Shown here: in pieces, positions 25,813-34,514 of the stretch
Numbering within the stretch: the first letter of the stretch is position 1
Layout of the letters: every line of letters starts with the position of its first letter
Assembly: GCF_003725295.1 (NCBI RefSeq)
Contig: NZ_QICB01000003.1
Span: 1 to 64,000 of the forward strand
From: Slackia faecicanis
GTDB lineage: Bacteria > Actinomycetota > Coriobacteriia > Coriobacteriales > Eggerthellaceae
Direction: 5' to 3'
DNA: 64,000 nt
Translations under genes and position numbers: made by a program
The notes under the pieces: generated by a model
The model's database searches: none
Told to the model about the DNA's origin: nothing
Seen by the model: only the letters and a program-made list of their open reading frames with translations

Positions 25813-26673
25813 TTACTCGCCCAGAGCGAAGCGCTTGAAGTCGACGACCTTGATGGAGCCGCCCAGCTTCTTGGCAACCTCGTCGGTGTACTGGTTGATG
25901 GTCTGATCCGGGTTCTTCACGAAAGCCTGCTCGGTGAGGCACTGCTCCTTGAAGAACTTCTCCAGACGACCGGTAGCCATCTTCTCCTGGATAGCCTCGG
26001 GCTTGCCGGACTCGGCGGCCTGAGCCTTGTAGATGCCCATCTCGTGCTCGACGACGGCGGGGTCGACCTGGTCGCGGTTAGCGGCGATCGGGGCGACAGC
26101 GGCGACCTGCATGGCGACGTCGCGGCCGTAGTGAGCGAACTCGTCGGAAGCGATGTCGATGCCCTCGACGTCGAAGGAAACCAGAACGCCGATCTTGCCG
26201 CCCATGTGGATGTAGGAAGAAACGGCGCCGGCCTCGACGACGGCGAAGCGAGCGAGCTGGGTGTTCTCGCCCATCACGTGGATGCAGTCGGTGACGACGG
26301 CCTCGACGGTCTCGCCGTCGACCTCGGCAGCCTTCAGAGCGTCCATGTCGGCGGGCTTGGCGGCCACGGCGGCGCGGGCGATCTTCTCGGCGTAAGCCTT
26401 GAACTTCTCGTTCATGCCGACGAAGTCGGTCTCGCAGTTGAGCTCGACGAGGGCGCCGGTGGTGCCGTCCTCGGAGACGAGAGCCATGACGGTGCCCTCA
26501 TTGGTGGCACGGCCGGCCTTCTTGGCGACGGCGGCAAGACCGCGGGTGCGCAGGACGTCGACAGCCTTGTCCATATCGCCCTCGGCCTCGACCAGGGCCT
26601 TCTTGCACTCCATCATGCCGGCGCCGGTCATCTCGCGGAGTTCTTTGACCATAGCAGCGGTAATGTTAGCCAT
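25813..26673 (-). CDS. tsf: Elongation factor Ts
   Basis: EF-Ts is the nucleotide-exchange factor that recycles EF-Tu. The 286-residue product begins with the UBA-like domain ITAAMVKELREMTGAGMMECKKAL, holds the core ELNCETDFVG motif (here LVELNCETDFVGMN) near residue 80 and ends in a C-terminal dimerisation-type module. It starts at an ATG preceded by GGAAGGAATT. It follows rpsB with a strong intercistronic hairpin between them. Confidence 0.97.
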   Translation of the reverse strand: MANITAAMVKELREMTGAGMMECKKALVEAEGDMDKAVDVLRTRGLAAVAKKAGRATNEGTVMALVSEDGTTGALVELNCETDFVGMNEKFKAYAEKIARAAVAAKPADMDALKAAEVDGETVEAVVTDCIHVMGENTQLARFAVVEAGAVSSYIHMGGKIGVLVSFDVEGIDIASDEFAHYGRDVAMQVAAVAPIAANRDQVDPAVVEHEMGIYKAQAAESGKPEAIQEKMATGRLEKFFKEQCLTEQAFVKNPDQTINQYTDEVAKKLGGSIKVVDFKRFALGE

Positions 26674-26690
26674 GGGGAAATTCCTTCCAT

Positions 26691-26738
26691 TCGAACGACG
26701 GCCCTTCGAACGCCTTTGCGGCGAAGGGCCGTCGTACT
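26691..26738 (-). other. Long intercistronic hairpin between rpsB and tsf
   Basis: ACGACGGCCCTTCG pairs with CGAAGGGCCGTCGT around a GC-rich loop, immediately upstream of the tsf ribosome site. There is no U-tract, so it is unlikely to be a simple terminator. It may be an RNase processing site or a partial attenuator that sets the S2:EF-Ts ratio. Confidence 0.6.
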
Positions 26739-26750
26739 TATATAACGTGT

Positions 26751-27500
26751 TTATTCGGCGGCAGGAGCCTCGGCCTCGGCGGCCTCGGCCTGAGCAGCCA
26801 TTTCCTCTTCGATGGCAGGAGCGCCGGTAGCGGCGATCACAGCATCGGCGACGAAGGTGCAGAGCAGGTCGACGGAGCGGATGGCGTCGTCGTTGGCAGG
26901 AATGCCGAACTCGACGTCGTCGGGATCGCAGTTGGTGTCGAGGGTGCCGACCACGGGGATGCCGAGACGCTTGGCCTCGTGGATGGCGAGCTGCTCGCGG
27001 TTGGTGTCAACGACGAAGATGGCGTCGGGGACGGTCTTCATGTTGCGGATACCGTTGAGGTTGGTCTGCAGCTTGGCGAGCTCCTTCTTCAGCAGGACCT
27101 GCTCCTTCTTGGGCAGGACGTCCATGCGGCCGTCGGCCTCCATGGCCTCGAGCTCTTCCATGCGAGCGACACGGGAACGGATGGTGACGAAGTTGGTCAG
27201 CATGCCGCCGAGCCAACGGGAGTTCACGTAGGGCATGCCGCAGCGGTCGGCCTGGGCAGCGATGGCCTCCTGGGCCTGCTTCTTGGTGCCGACGAACAGG
27301 ACGGTGCCGCCCTTCTTAGCGACGTTCTCGACGAAGGTGTAGGACTGGTCGAGACCGATCAGGGTCTTCTTCAGGTCGATGATGTAGATGTCGCCGCGGT
27401 TGCCGAAGATGTAGGGCTTCATCTTGGGGTTCCAGCGACGGGTCTGATGACCGAAGTGCGCGCCCGCGTCGAGCAGGCTCTTGATGCTGACTTTCGCCAT
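26751..27500 (-). CDS. rpsB: 30S ribosomal protein S2
   Basis: S2 is a late-assembling small-subunit protein. The 249-residue product begins [27 protein letters not shown], the family signature, and contains [21 protein letters not shown]. The C-terminus is an Ala/Glu-rich acidic tail common in actinobacterial S2. I chose the ATG at 27500, preceded by GGAGATTGCA; the frame extends four codons further without reason. It heads the rpsB-tsf operon behind a clear promoter. Confidence 0.97.
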   Translation of the reverse strand: MAKVSIKSLLDAGAHFGHQTRRWNPKMKPYIFGNRGDIYIIDLKKTLIGLDQSYTFVENVAKKGGTVLFVGTKKQAQEAIAAQADRCGMPYVNSRWLGGMLTNFVTIRSRVARMEELEAMEADGRMDVLPKKEQVLLKKELAKLQTNLNGIRNMKTVPDAIFVVDTNREQLAIHEAKRLGIPVVGTLDTNCDPDDVEFGIPANDDAIRSVDLLCTFVADAVIAATGAPAIEEEMAAQAEAAEAEAPAAE

Positions 27501-27615
27501 TGCAATCTCCATTCGTTAAACCTCTGCCTGCGGTCATCCCCTCTCCCGCAGCCTTTTCAAGTGGCCACTCGCGGTGAGAAAGTCGCGCAAGCATGTGAAA
27601 TATAGAAACTTCGCT

Positions 27616-27643
27616 ATTATACGACGCATTTTTCGGATTGCAA
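27616..27643 (-). promoter_or_regulatory. Promoter of rpsB-tsf
   Basis: On the minus strand TTGCAA (27643-27638) and a perfect TATAAT (27621-27616) are spaced by 16 bases, about 115 bases upstream of the rpsB start. Confidence 0.75.
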
Positions 27644-27795
27644 GAAAAATCACGAGCATTCGAGAGAACGTCCCAACCCGTCGCGACAAGGCTCTGTCGG
27701 AACAAAGCGACCGCAATCCCACATCCACGCGCCGCGCATGCTCGCCGCACGCCCGCCCATACGCGCCTCGACGATCGTGACGAACCTACAAACGC

Positions 27796-27829
27796 ACGAA
27801 GGCGGCCCCCGCGAACGGAGGCCGCCTTT
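27796..27829 (-). terminator. Terminator of the P-type ATPase gene
   Basis: The stem AAGGCGGCC/GGCCGCCTT (27799-27807 with 27820-27828), with additional inner pairing, lies 25 bases after the ATPase stop. The following minus-strand bases are T-poor, so termination may be incomplete. Confidence 0.6.
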
Positions 27830-27854
27830 CAAACCGTGGGCGAAAACGCCCGCG

Positions 27855-30473
27855 CTACTTGTCGAACGCCATCTTGATCAGGCGACCGACCTGGACGATC
27901 GCGGTGGGAGCGAACGCCAGGCCGACGATCTGGGCGAACTGCACGGCCGTCAGCGGAGCGACCGAGAACGCGCTCTGCAGGAACGGGACGAACAGGACCA
28001 GCGCCAGCAGGACGAAGCCGCCCAGCCACGCCAGCGGAACCCATTTATTGGTAAACAGGCCCAGCTTGAAGATGGACTCGCCGCCGCGGCAGTTGAAGCC
28101 GTGGAACAGACGCGCCAGCGCGAGCGTGGCGAACGCCATGGTGGAAGCGAGCGCCGCGCCGCCGGCGTTGAGGCCGATGAAGAACGCGGTCATAGACGCG
28201 GTGGCAATCAGCGCGCCGTGCCAGACCACCTTGCGTGCAAGCGGAGCGTCGAGGATCGACGCCTTCGGGTCGCGCGGCTTCTGGTCGAGCAGGCCCTTGC
28301 GTGCGGGCTCGAGGCCGAGCGCGATCGCAGGCAAGCTGTCGGTCAGCAGGTTGATGAACAGCAGGTGCACCGGCGCGAAGGGCACGGGCAGCGCCATAAG
28401 CGACGCGAACAGCACGGCCATGATGCCCGCCATATTGCCCGAGAGCAGGAAGTGGATCGAGCTCTTGATGTTCGCGTAGATGCTGCGACCGTTCACCACG
28501 GCCTTCACGATGGTGGCGAAGTTGTCGTCGGCGAGCACCATGGAGGCGGCGTCCTTGCTGACCTCGGTGCCCGTGATGCCCATGGCCACGCCCACGTCGG
28601 CGCGCTTGAGCGCGGGGGCGTCGTTCACGCCGTCGCCCGTCATGGAGACGATGCAACCGCGGCGCTGCCACGCCGACACGATGCGGATCTTATGCTCGGG
28701 AGACACGCGCGCATATACCGACACCTTGGGCAAAATCTCGTCGAGCTGCTCGTCGGTCATGGCGTCGAGCTCGGTGCCCTCGAGCGCGATATCGCCGTCT
28801 TCGAAGATGCCGACGCTGCGGCCGATCGCGGCCGCCGTGACCTTATGGTCGCCCGTGATCATGACGGTGCGGATGCCGCCGCGCTTCGCGTCGGCCACGG
28901 CCTGGGCGCTTTCCATGCGCGGCGGGTCGACCATGGCGGTCAGGCCGACGAACGTGAAGTCGCGTTCGTCGTCGAAGGTCACGTCCGCGGAATCGACCGT
29001 GCGGTTCGCGAATGCCAGAACGCGCAGGCCCTGGCGCGAGAAATCGTCGTTGGCCCGGGCGATGCGCTTGCGCATCTCGTCGGTCAGCTCGACGTCGCCG
29101 TCGGCCGTCATCATGCGCACACAGCGAGCCAGCAGCACGTCGGGCGCGCCCTTGGTCAGCATGAGCAGCGAGCCGTCCACTTCGTGCACCGTGCTCATGA
29201 GCTTGCGGTCGGAATCGAACGCGAGCTCGCCCAGGCGCTCGTAGGCGGCGCGGGCGTCTTCTTCGCGCATGCCGTGCACGTCGCCCCAATCGACCAGCGC
29301 GATTTCTGTGGGGTCGCCCACCGCGGCGCCGGTTTCTTCATCGGTGGTGGCATCGCTCGCCAGAAGGCCCACGCGAATCAGGCGCGCGGCCACCGGATCG
29401 CTCGTCGAGGCGTCGGCGGCTTCGACTTCCTTGCCGTCGAACCAGGCCTTGACCACCGTCATCTTATTCTGCGTCAGCGTGCCCGTCTTATCCGAACAGA
29501 TCACGCGCACCGAGCCCAGGCTCTCGACGGCCTTAAGGTCTTTGATGATGGCGTTTTCCTTGGCCATCTTCTGCGTTCCCATGGCAAGCACGATGGTGAC
29601 GATCGAGCTGAGCGCCTCGGGGATGGCGGCGACGGCCAGCGCCACGGCGAACAGCAGCGAATCCATCACGGGCATGTGGCTACGGAAGACGGACAGCGCG
29701 AACACGAGCACGCATACGGCCAGAACCGCCGCGGCGAGCTTCTTCGAAAAGTCGTCGAGATTCTGCTGAAGCGGCGTCTTGCGCTGCTGCGTCTGGTTCA
29801 TAAGGTGGGCGATATGGCCGATTTCGGTCTGCATGCCCGTGCCCGTGACCACCATGAGGCCGCGGCCGTACGTGACAAGCGATCCCGAAAACGCCATGTT
29901 CTTCTGATCGCCCAAAGCCACCGAATCGCCCGACAGGGCCTCGGTGTCTTTCTCGACCGCTTCGGATTCGCCCGTCAGCGAGCTTTCGTTCACTTTGAGC
30001 GAATAGCATTCCACCAGGCGGCCGTCGGCGACCACCATGTCGCCCGCTTCGAGGAACACCAGATCGCCCGGCACCACGTCGGGACCGGCGATTTCCTCGC
30101 GGGCGCCGTCGCGCAGGACCTTGGCCACGGGGGCCGACATGTTCTTGAGCGCATCGAGCGATTTTTCCGCCTTCATGTACTGCACAGTGCCGAGCACCGC
30201 GTTCAAGATCAGCACGGCGATGATGACGAGCGTGCTTTCGGCATCCCCCGTCAGCATGGAAATGCCCGCCGCGATGACTAGAATGGCGACCAGCAAATCT
30301 TTGAACTGTTCCAGAAATACGACGAAGACGCTTTTCTTCTTGCCTTCGGCGAGCTTATTGGGCCCGTGCGACTCCAAACGCACGCGAGCCTGCTCGCTCG
30401 TCAGGCCGTCCGTCGAGGTGTCGAGCTTGTCGAGCACCTGCTGCGAGGACATACGGTAATACGGTTCGGCCAT
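27855..30473 (-). CDS. Cation-transporting P-type ATPase, calcium (PMCA/SERCA-like) type
   Basis: This membrane pump probably exports Ca2+ with ATP. The 872-residue P2-type ATPase has 10 transmembrane segments. Motifs are in order: LTGESEAV in the actuator domain, the phosphorylated Asp in CSDKTGTLTQNKM near residue 328, KGAPDVLL in the nucleotide domain, and GDGVNDAPALKRADVG near 618. The membrane motif VAAIPEALSSIV (M4) and NLLTDSLPAIALG (M6) match the one- or two-site calcium pumps. It starts at an ATG with AAAGGGG upstream. The specific ion is inferred from family only. Confidence 0.9.
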   Translation of the reverse strand: MAEPYYRMSSQQVLDKLDTSTDGLTSEQARVRLESHGPNKLAEGKKKSVFVVFLEQFKDLLVAILVIAAGISMLTGDAESTLVIIAVLILNAVLGTVQYMKAEKSLDALKNMSAPVAKVLRDGAREEIAGPDVVPGDLVFLEAGDMVVADGRLVECYSLKVNESSLTGESEAVEKDTEALSGDSVALGDQKNMAFSGSLVTYGRGLMVVTGTGMQTEIGHIAHLMNQTQQRKTPLQQNLDDFSKKLAAAVLAVCVLVFALSVFRSHMPVMDSLLFAVALAVAAIPEALSSIVTIVLAMGTQKMAKENAIIKDLKAVESLGSVRVICSDKTGTLTQNKMTVVKAWFDGKEVEAADASTSDPVAARLIRVGLLASDATTDEETGAAVGDPTEIALVDWGDVHGMREEDARAAYERLGELAFDSDRKLMSTVHEVDGSLLMLTKGAPDVLLARCVRMMTADGDVELTDEMRKRIARANDDFSRQGLRVLAFANRTVDSADVTFDDERDFTFVGLTAMVDPPRMESAQAVADAKRGGIRTVMITGDHKVTAAAIGRSVGIFEDGDIALEGTELDAMTDEQLDEILPKVSVYARVSPEHKIRIVSAWQRRGCIVSMTGDGVNDAPALKRADVGVAMGITGTEVSKDAASMVLADDNFATIVKAVVNGRSIYANIKSSIHFLLSGNMAGIMAVLFASLMALPVPFAPVHLLFINLLTDSLPAIALGLEPARKGLLDQKPRDPKASILDAPLARKVVWHGALIATASMTAFFIGLNAGGAALASTMAFATLALARLFHGFNCRGGESIFKLGLFTNKWVPLAWLGGFVLLALVLFVPFLQSAFSVAPLTAVQFAQIVGLAFAPTAIVQVGRLIKMAFDK

Positions 30474-30651
30474 CGCTTCCCCTTTCCTTCTCTCTCTTCC
30501 CTATCGTCAGTGTAACGAGGGCGGAACAAGAGCATGACGGCGAGAGCCAATCGTTTCCTTCGCGAAAGAATGCCGTCGGCAAGCCGTAGCGAAACCGCAT
30601 GGGTGCTCAGGCGCACGGCGGCGGGAGGCTCAGGGCGAAAAGGGCCGAACG

Positions 30652-31452
30652 CTACTCCGAAGGCGTGCGCCACTGGCACGGATCGGGGGCGGCGCCCGCG
30701 CGGATGCCTTCGATGATCACGAACAGGCCGTTTTCGAACGAGCGCTCGGAATAGCCCGCGCGCACCGAACGCTTCCAGCGGTCGTTGGGCGCCACGATGC
30801 GCGTGGAGACGATGCGCCTGCCCGTGAGCATGCCGGGGACGCGCGATTCGGTGGCGAAGCGCGCGTTGTCGCCCGCGCCCGAAACGGGCGTCGGAGCCAC
30901 GCCTCTTTGCTTGGGCTTCTCGCGCTCCTTGCGCTCTTCTTTCTCCTTCTCGCGCTCGACGCGCTGAAGCGAGCGCAGGCAAAAGCCGGCGAAAAACGCG
31001 TCGGCAATACTCAGCATCTGGACGGCTATCTCTTCAGGCATGCCCTGTTCCAAATAGATCGCGCGCAGACGCATCATGTACGGCTCGAGGCCTTCGGAAA
31101 TGCACGGGTCGTTGAGAAGGCGTGCGAAATGCGGCCTGCGCACGCACGCATGGCGCAGCGAGCGCATCGTGCGCAGAAGGGTTTCCTCCCACGACTCGCC
31201 GCGCAGCGCTCGTGTGTCGGCGCTTTCGAGAAAACGCGCGGCCACCTCGTTGAGCAACGCTTCGCGGGACGGCACGTAGCCGTACACGGCCATGGCGGTC
31301 ACTCCGAGCTTGGCGCCCAGCGCACGCATGGAACATGCCTCGATCCCTTCAGCGTCGACGAGCGCGAAAGCCGCGGCCACCACCTGCTGCTTCGTCAGCG
31401 TGCCCCGCTTGCGTTTCGCAGGTTGCTTTCCCTTGCCTTGCTCGGCGGCCAT
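30652..31452 (-). CDS. TetR/AcrR family transcriptional regulator
   Basis: The N-terminal helix-turn-helix domain (about residues 18-65, with LTKQQVVAAAFALVDAEGIEACSMRALGAKLGV and YGYVPSREALLNEV) identifies a TetR-type repressor. The C-terminal ligand domain is interrupted near residue 170-215 by a very charged insertion (EREKEKEERKEREKPKQRG). This is followed by a segment with many Arg that looks low-complexity or partly decayed, so the end of the protein may not fold like a usual TetR. The ATG at 31452 follows GAAGGAGGGCG. It lies between tlyA and the P-type ATPase gene, all minus strand. A perfect palindrome upstream (31517-31531) is a possible self-operator. Confidence 0.85.
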   Translation of the reverse strand: MAAEQGKGKQPAKRKRGTLTKQQVVAAAFALVDAEGIEACSMRALGAKLGVTAMAVYGYVPSREALLNEVAARFLESADTRALRGESWEETLLRTMRSLRHACVRRPHFARLLNDPCISEGLEPYMMRLRAIYLEQGMPEEIAVQMLSIADAFFAGFCLRSLQRVEREKEKEERKEREKPKQRGVAPTPVSGAGDNARFATESRVPGMLTGRRIVSTRIVAPNDRWKRSVRAGYSERSFENGLFVIIEGIRAGAAPDPCQWRTPSE

Positions 31453-31516
31453 GGCGCCCTCCTTCGATATAGACCCATATAAAACGCACAATCATTCTAT
31501 CAGGTCTGACATACTT

Positions 31517-31531
31517 CTATACGTTGTATAG
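31517..31531. promoter_or_regulatory. Candidate TetR operator palindrome
   Basis: CTATAC-GTT-GTATAG is a perfect 6-3-6 dyad in the short gap between tlyA and the tetR-type gene, 65 bases upstream of its start. Position and symmetry fit a self-binding TetR site. No second copy was seen in the window. Confidence 0.5.
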
Positions 31532-31545
31532 TTATGGCGAATCCG

Positions 31546-32334
31546 TCACGCCTGATAAACGGCCTTCACCAGATATTCGACATTGCCCTGCGCGCCGGTG
31601 ATCGGGCTTTCCACCACGCCTTCGATCGCGAACCCGGCGGCGGAAAACGCCCCTTTGACCTCTTCCACCACGCGCAGCCTGACGGCCTCGTCGCGCACGA
31701 TGCCGCGGTCGGTTTCGTCATGGGCGCTTTCGAACTGCGGCTTGATCAGTGCGAGCACCGTGCTGTCGGGCGCGCACAGAGCCGCGAACACGGGAGCCAA
31801 GCCCGCCAGCCCGATGAACGACAGATCGGCCACCAAAACGTCGAACGGCGCACCCAATTCCTCGGGCGAAGCCGTCTTGATGTTGGTGCGCTCGAACACC
31901 GTAACGCGCGGATCCTCGCGCAGCTTCCACGCAAGCTGGCCGTAGTTCACGTCGACGCACGCCACGCTTTTCGCGCCCGCCTGCAAAAGGCAGTCGGTGA
32001 AGCCGCCCGTCGAGCTGCCGATATCGATGCAACGCGCGCCTTCCACGCTTTGTTCGAAGGCGTCCAGAGCACCTTGCAGCTTATGTCCGCCGCGGCTGAC
32101 GAAGGCACGCCTGTTGCGCACGAACACGTCGGCGTTTTCGCGCACCATCACGGCCGCGCTCGTGGGATACACGTCGTCGACGCGCACCTCGTGGGCCAGC
32201 ACGGCGCGCAACGCCTGACCGCGGTCGTCGAAATAGCCCAGCTGGACGAGCAGGTCGTCGAGGCGCAGCTTCTTCGGCTTGGACTTGCGCGCAGGGCGCG
32301 GCGTATTCGCTTCGATGGATTCAGTGTTCGACAC
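31546..32334 (-). CDS. tlyA: TlyA family rRNA (cytidine-2'-O)-methyltransferase
   Basis: TlyA enzymes methylate 2'-O positions of 16S and 23S rRNA and are often annotated as hemolysin A. The 262-residue product has an N-terminal S4 RNA-binding domain (KLRLDDLLVQLGYFDDRGQAL) and an FtsJ-like domain with the SAM motif CIDIGSSTGGFTDCLL, then ADLSFIGL and LIKPQFE. I chose the GTG at 32334 because GAAAGGTTCGTC precedes it; the open frame continues 34 codons further without a ribosome site. It is divergent from the ECF sigma gene. Confidence 0.93.
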   Translation of the reverse strand: MSNTESIEANTPRPARKSKPKKLRLDDLLVQLGYFDDRGQALRAVLAHEVRVDDVYPTSAAVMVRENADVFVRNRRAFVSRGGHKLQGALDAFEQSVEGARCIDIGSSTGGFTDCLLQAGAKSVACVDVNYGQLAWKLREDPRVTVFERTNIKTASPEELGAPFDVLVADLSFIGLAGLAPVFAALCAPDSTVLALIKPQFESAHDETDRGIVRDEAVRLRVVEEVKGAFSAAGFAIEGVVESPITGAQGNVEYLVKAVYQA

Positions 32335-32552
32335 GACGAACCTTTCTTCATAATGACGAAGATGAACGATGCGGCACGCACCATGCAGCCGCCCGATAGA
32401 CGGCTGCATGACTCGACGGCCGAAGCGGCGCCGCACGGCATCTTCGAAAAAAGCGGCTTTTTCTTCCGAGCGATGTCAAGAAACGCATCGCTCGTTCGTA
32501 TTGTAAGCGAGCAACGTTGCAAAGCACACCGAACAAACCGAAGGAGGGCGCC

Positions 32553-33188
32553 ATGCGCACGAACAACCGATACCACGCGCACGTCGACCCCGATACCGAG
32601 GCGCGCCGGCTCGTGAACGCGTATTCGGGCCTCATCCTGCGCCTGAGCTTCACGTACCTGAAGTCGACCCACGACGCGCAGGACATCTGCCAAAGCGTCC
32701 TGGTGAAACTGATCGGACGCGCCGAGCCGTTCCAAAACGAAGAACACGAAAAGGCCTGGGTGGTGCGCGCCACGGCGAACGCCTGCAAAGACCTGCTGCG
32801 CGACTCCTACCGTCGCACCTCTGCCCCGCTCGAAGCCGCCGCCGAACACCCGGCGCCCGAAGCGCCCGTCGGCAGCGACGTGCTGGATGCGGTGATGACA
32901 CTCGACGAAAAGTATCGCGAAGCGATCTATCTGCACTACTACGAGGGCTACTCGATCGCCGAGATCGCCGCCCTCACCGACCGCAGCGCCTCTGCGGTAG
33001 CCGCGCACTTGAGCCGCGGGCGCACGAAGCTGCGCTTCCTGCTGGGCGATGCGGCATCCGAGCTAGGCCCCGAACCGAACGACGGAGCCGATAACGACGA
33101 CCCCGTTGCGAAAAAGCATGCGGCACGAGCGCCGTCGGTATTCCGAAAGGCAACGAACGCCGCACATGGCGCAACGCAGTCGCTTTAA
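32553..33188 (+). CDS. RNA polymerase ECF-type sigma factor
   Basis: The product has sigma region 2 (residues ~18-80: LSFTYLKSTHDAQDICQSVL and KAWVVRATANACKDLLR) and region 4 (residues ~105-160: LDEKYREAIYLHYYEGYSIAEIAALTDRSASAVAAHLSRGRTKL). The tail of ~50 residues is acidic and not part of the family core. It starts at an ATG with GAAGGAGGGCG upstream; the frame is open 12 codons further up. The next gene, 86 bases downstream, encodes a single-pass membrane protein of the kind that pairs with such sigma factors, so they probably form a sigma/anti-sigma unit. Confidence 0.92.
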   Translation: MRTNNRYHAHVDPDTEARRLVNAYSGLILRLSFTYLKSTHDAQDICQSVLVKLIGRAEPFQNEEHEKAWVVRATANACKDLLRDSYRRTSAPLEAAAEHPAPEAPVGSDVLDAVMTLDEKYREAIYLHYYEGYSIAEIAALTDRSASAVAAHLSRGRTKLRFLLGDAASELGPEPNDGADNDDPVAKKHAARAPSVFRKATNAAHGATQSL

Positions 33189-33274
33189 TGCGATTGCGGC
33201 ATCCCGCATTCCGTCTCCGACCCGTCGGGCGACGGGACCCTTCCTACCGACCCTCAGTCTCTCTGGAGGCCACC

Positions 33275-34402
33275 ATGCATACAACATATCGACAGGCCCT
33301 CGACTCCTTGGCCTTTTCCGAAGAAACCGCCGACCTGATGGCGAACGACCTGGCCCGAGCCATCGCCGAACACCGGACGCGCGAGGCGGACGCCGCGGCT
33401 GCAACTGCCGCGCAGCAGCGCGCCGCGAGCAAACGCGCGCCGCGCCTCAAGAAACGCTGGCAGCTCGTAGCGGCCGCAAGCCTCGCAGGCGCCCTGGTCG
33501 TAGGAAGCGCCGGCGCGATCGCCGCGACCGGCGCACTGACCACCGTGAACGGGCTGCTCGACGACATGTTCAACGGCGCGCCTGCATCCACCGAGGTCAT
33601 CGACGCGATCGGCCGTCCCATCGGCGCATCCGCCAGCTGCAACGGCGTCACCGTGACCGCCGACGCCGTGGTAGGCGACCGCTACAACTACGTCGTGGTG
33701 TTCAGCATCGCGCGCGACGACGGCGAGCCCTTCGACGTGGCCCCGAACGATGCCGGCACGCTGCCCCTGATGTTCGAAGGCCCCTCGGGCACGCATATCG
33801 ACTGGATGGACGGCGGAGGCGGCAGCATCCATTTCTACGACGCCGACCCGAGCGACAACGCCATCCAGATGGTGGAAAGCATGTCCGCCGACACCTTTAA
33901 CGGCAAAGGCATCATCGGCAACACCGCCCGCGTGCATCTCGAAAACCTCTCCGTGCTCGACGGAGCGAACGGCCTGCATACCCTCGTCGAAGGCACCTGG
34001 GACCTCAAGTTCACGATGAACTACGACGACACGACCGTCGACCTTCCCGCAGGATTCGCCGTGGACTACAACGGCTTGAGCGCCGATGTCGAATCGATCG
34101 CAATCTCCCCCATCGGCATCACGGTGGATTACACGGCGCATGACGTCATGAACTGGCAAGACCAGGGCGACGGCAAGATGTCCGACCGCAACGAGGCCGA
34201 GATGGACCGCATCCTGAACCTGCCCATCCTGATCTCTTTGGCCGACGGCACCGTGATCGACGCGACCGAAAGCGGCTCGTCGAGCCGCACCAACGGCGAC
34301 GGCACCACGAGCGTCCACAAGACCCTTGTGTTCGACGTGTTCGCCGCACCCGAAAACGTGACGAGCGTCAGCATCGCCGGCACGGAAGTCTGGGAGCGTT
34401 AG
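33275..34402 (+). CDS. Membrane-anchored DUF4179-like protein, probable sigma partner
   Basis: The 375-residue product has a ~75-residue cytoplasmic N-terminus, one transmembrane helix (WQLVAAASLAGALVVGSAGAIAA, split here for length at about residues 66-90) and a ~280-residue extracytoplasmic beta-rich domain. This is the layout of DUF4179-type partners of ECF sigma factors in Firmicutes and Actinobacteria. The extracellular part has no Cys and no catalytic motif I recognise. It starts at an ATG preceded by GGAGGCCACC, 86 bases after the sigma gene. A role as anti-sigma is inferred from architecture and position. Confidence 0.75.
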   Translation: MHTTYRQALDSLAFSEETADLMANDLARAIAEHRTREADAAAATAAQQRAASKRAPRLKKRWQLVAAASLAGALVVGSAGAIAATGALTTVNGLLDDMFNGAPASTEVIDAIGRPIGASASCNGVTVTADAVVGDRYNYVVVFSIARDDGEPFDVAPNDAGTLPLMFEGPSGTHIDWMDGGGGSIHFYDADPSDNAIQMVESMSADTFNGKGIIGNTARVHLENLSVLDGANGLHTLVEGTWDLKFTMNYDDTTVDLPAGFAVDYNGLSADVESIAISPIGITVDYTAHDVMNWQDQGDGKMSDRNEAEMDRILNLPILISLADGTVIDATESGSSSRTNGDGTTSVHKTLVFDVFAAPENVTSVSIAGTEVWER

Positions 34403-34452
34403 CGCCACGCCGCACGCCGAGCGACACCGGAGCGCGGCATACGAGCGCATAC

Positions 34453-34489
34453 GAAAAGAGGGCGACGGAGTTTATTCCGTCGCCCTCTT
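34453..34489. terminator. Bidirectional terminator between the sigma-partner gene and dxs
   Basis: A perfect 14-bp stem (34456-34469 with 34476-34489) with loop GTTTAT lies between convergent genes. The minus side runs into TTTTCG and serves dxs; the plus side has only a short U-tract. Confidence 0.8.
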
Positions 34490-34514
34490 GCGTTGCCGGA
34501 CGGTTGCTGCGCCC

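Larger units (their letters stand above)
27501..27854. other. Leader and promoter region of rpsB, plus ATPase terminator
   Basis: No gene is present. It holds the rpsB promoter (27616-27643), a ~110-base structured rpsB leader with a hairpin CTGCGG/CCGCAG near 27524-27550, and the terminator of the P-type ATPase (27796-27829). The leader may bind S2 for autoregulation, a known theme, but I cannot show this from the sequence. 27650-27795 shows nothing recognisable. Confidence 0.6.

Noticed and set aside
27738-30281. Open frame of 847 codons antisense to the P-type ATPase
   Set aside because: It follows the codon structure of the true gene, is His/Asp/Arg-rich and lacks signals.
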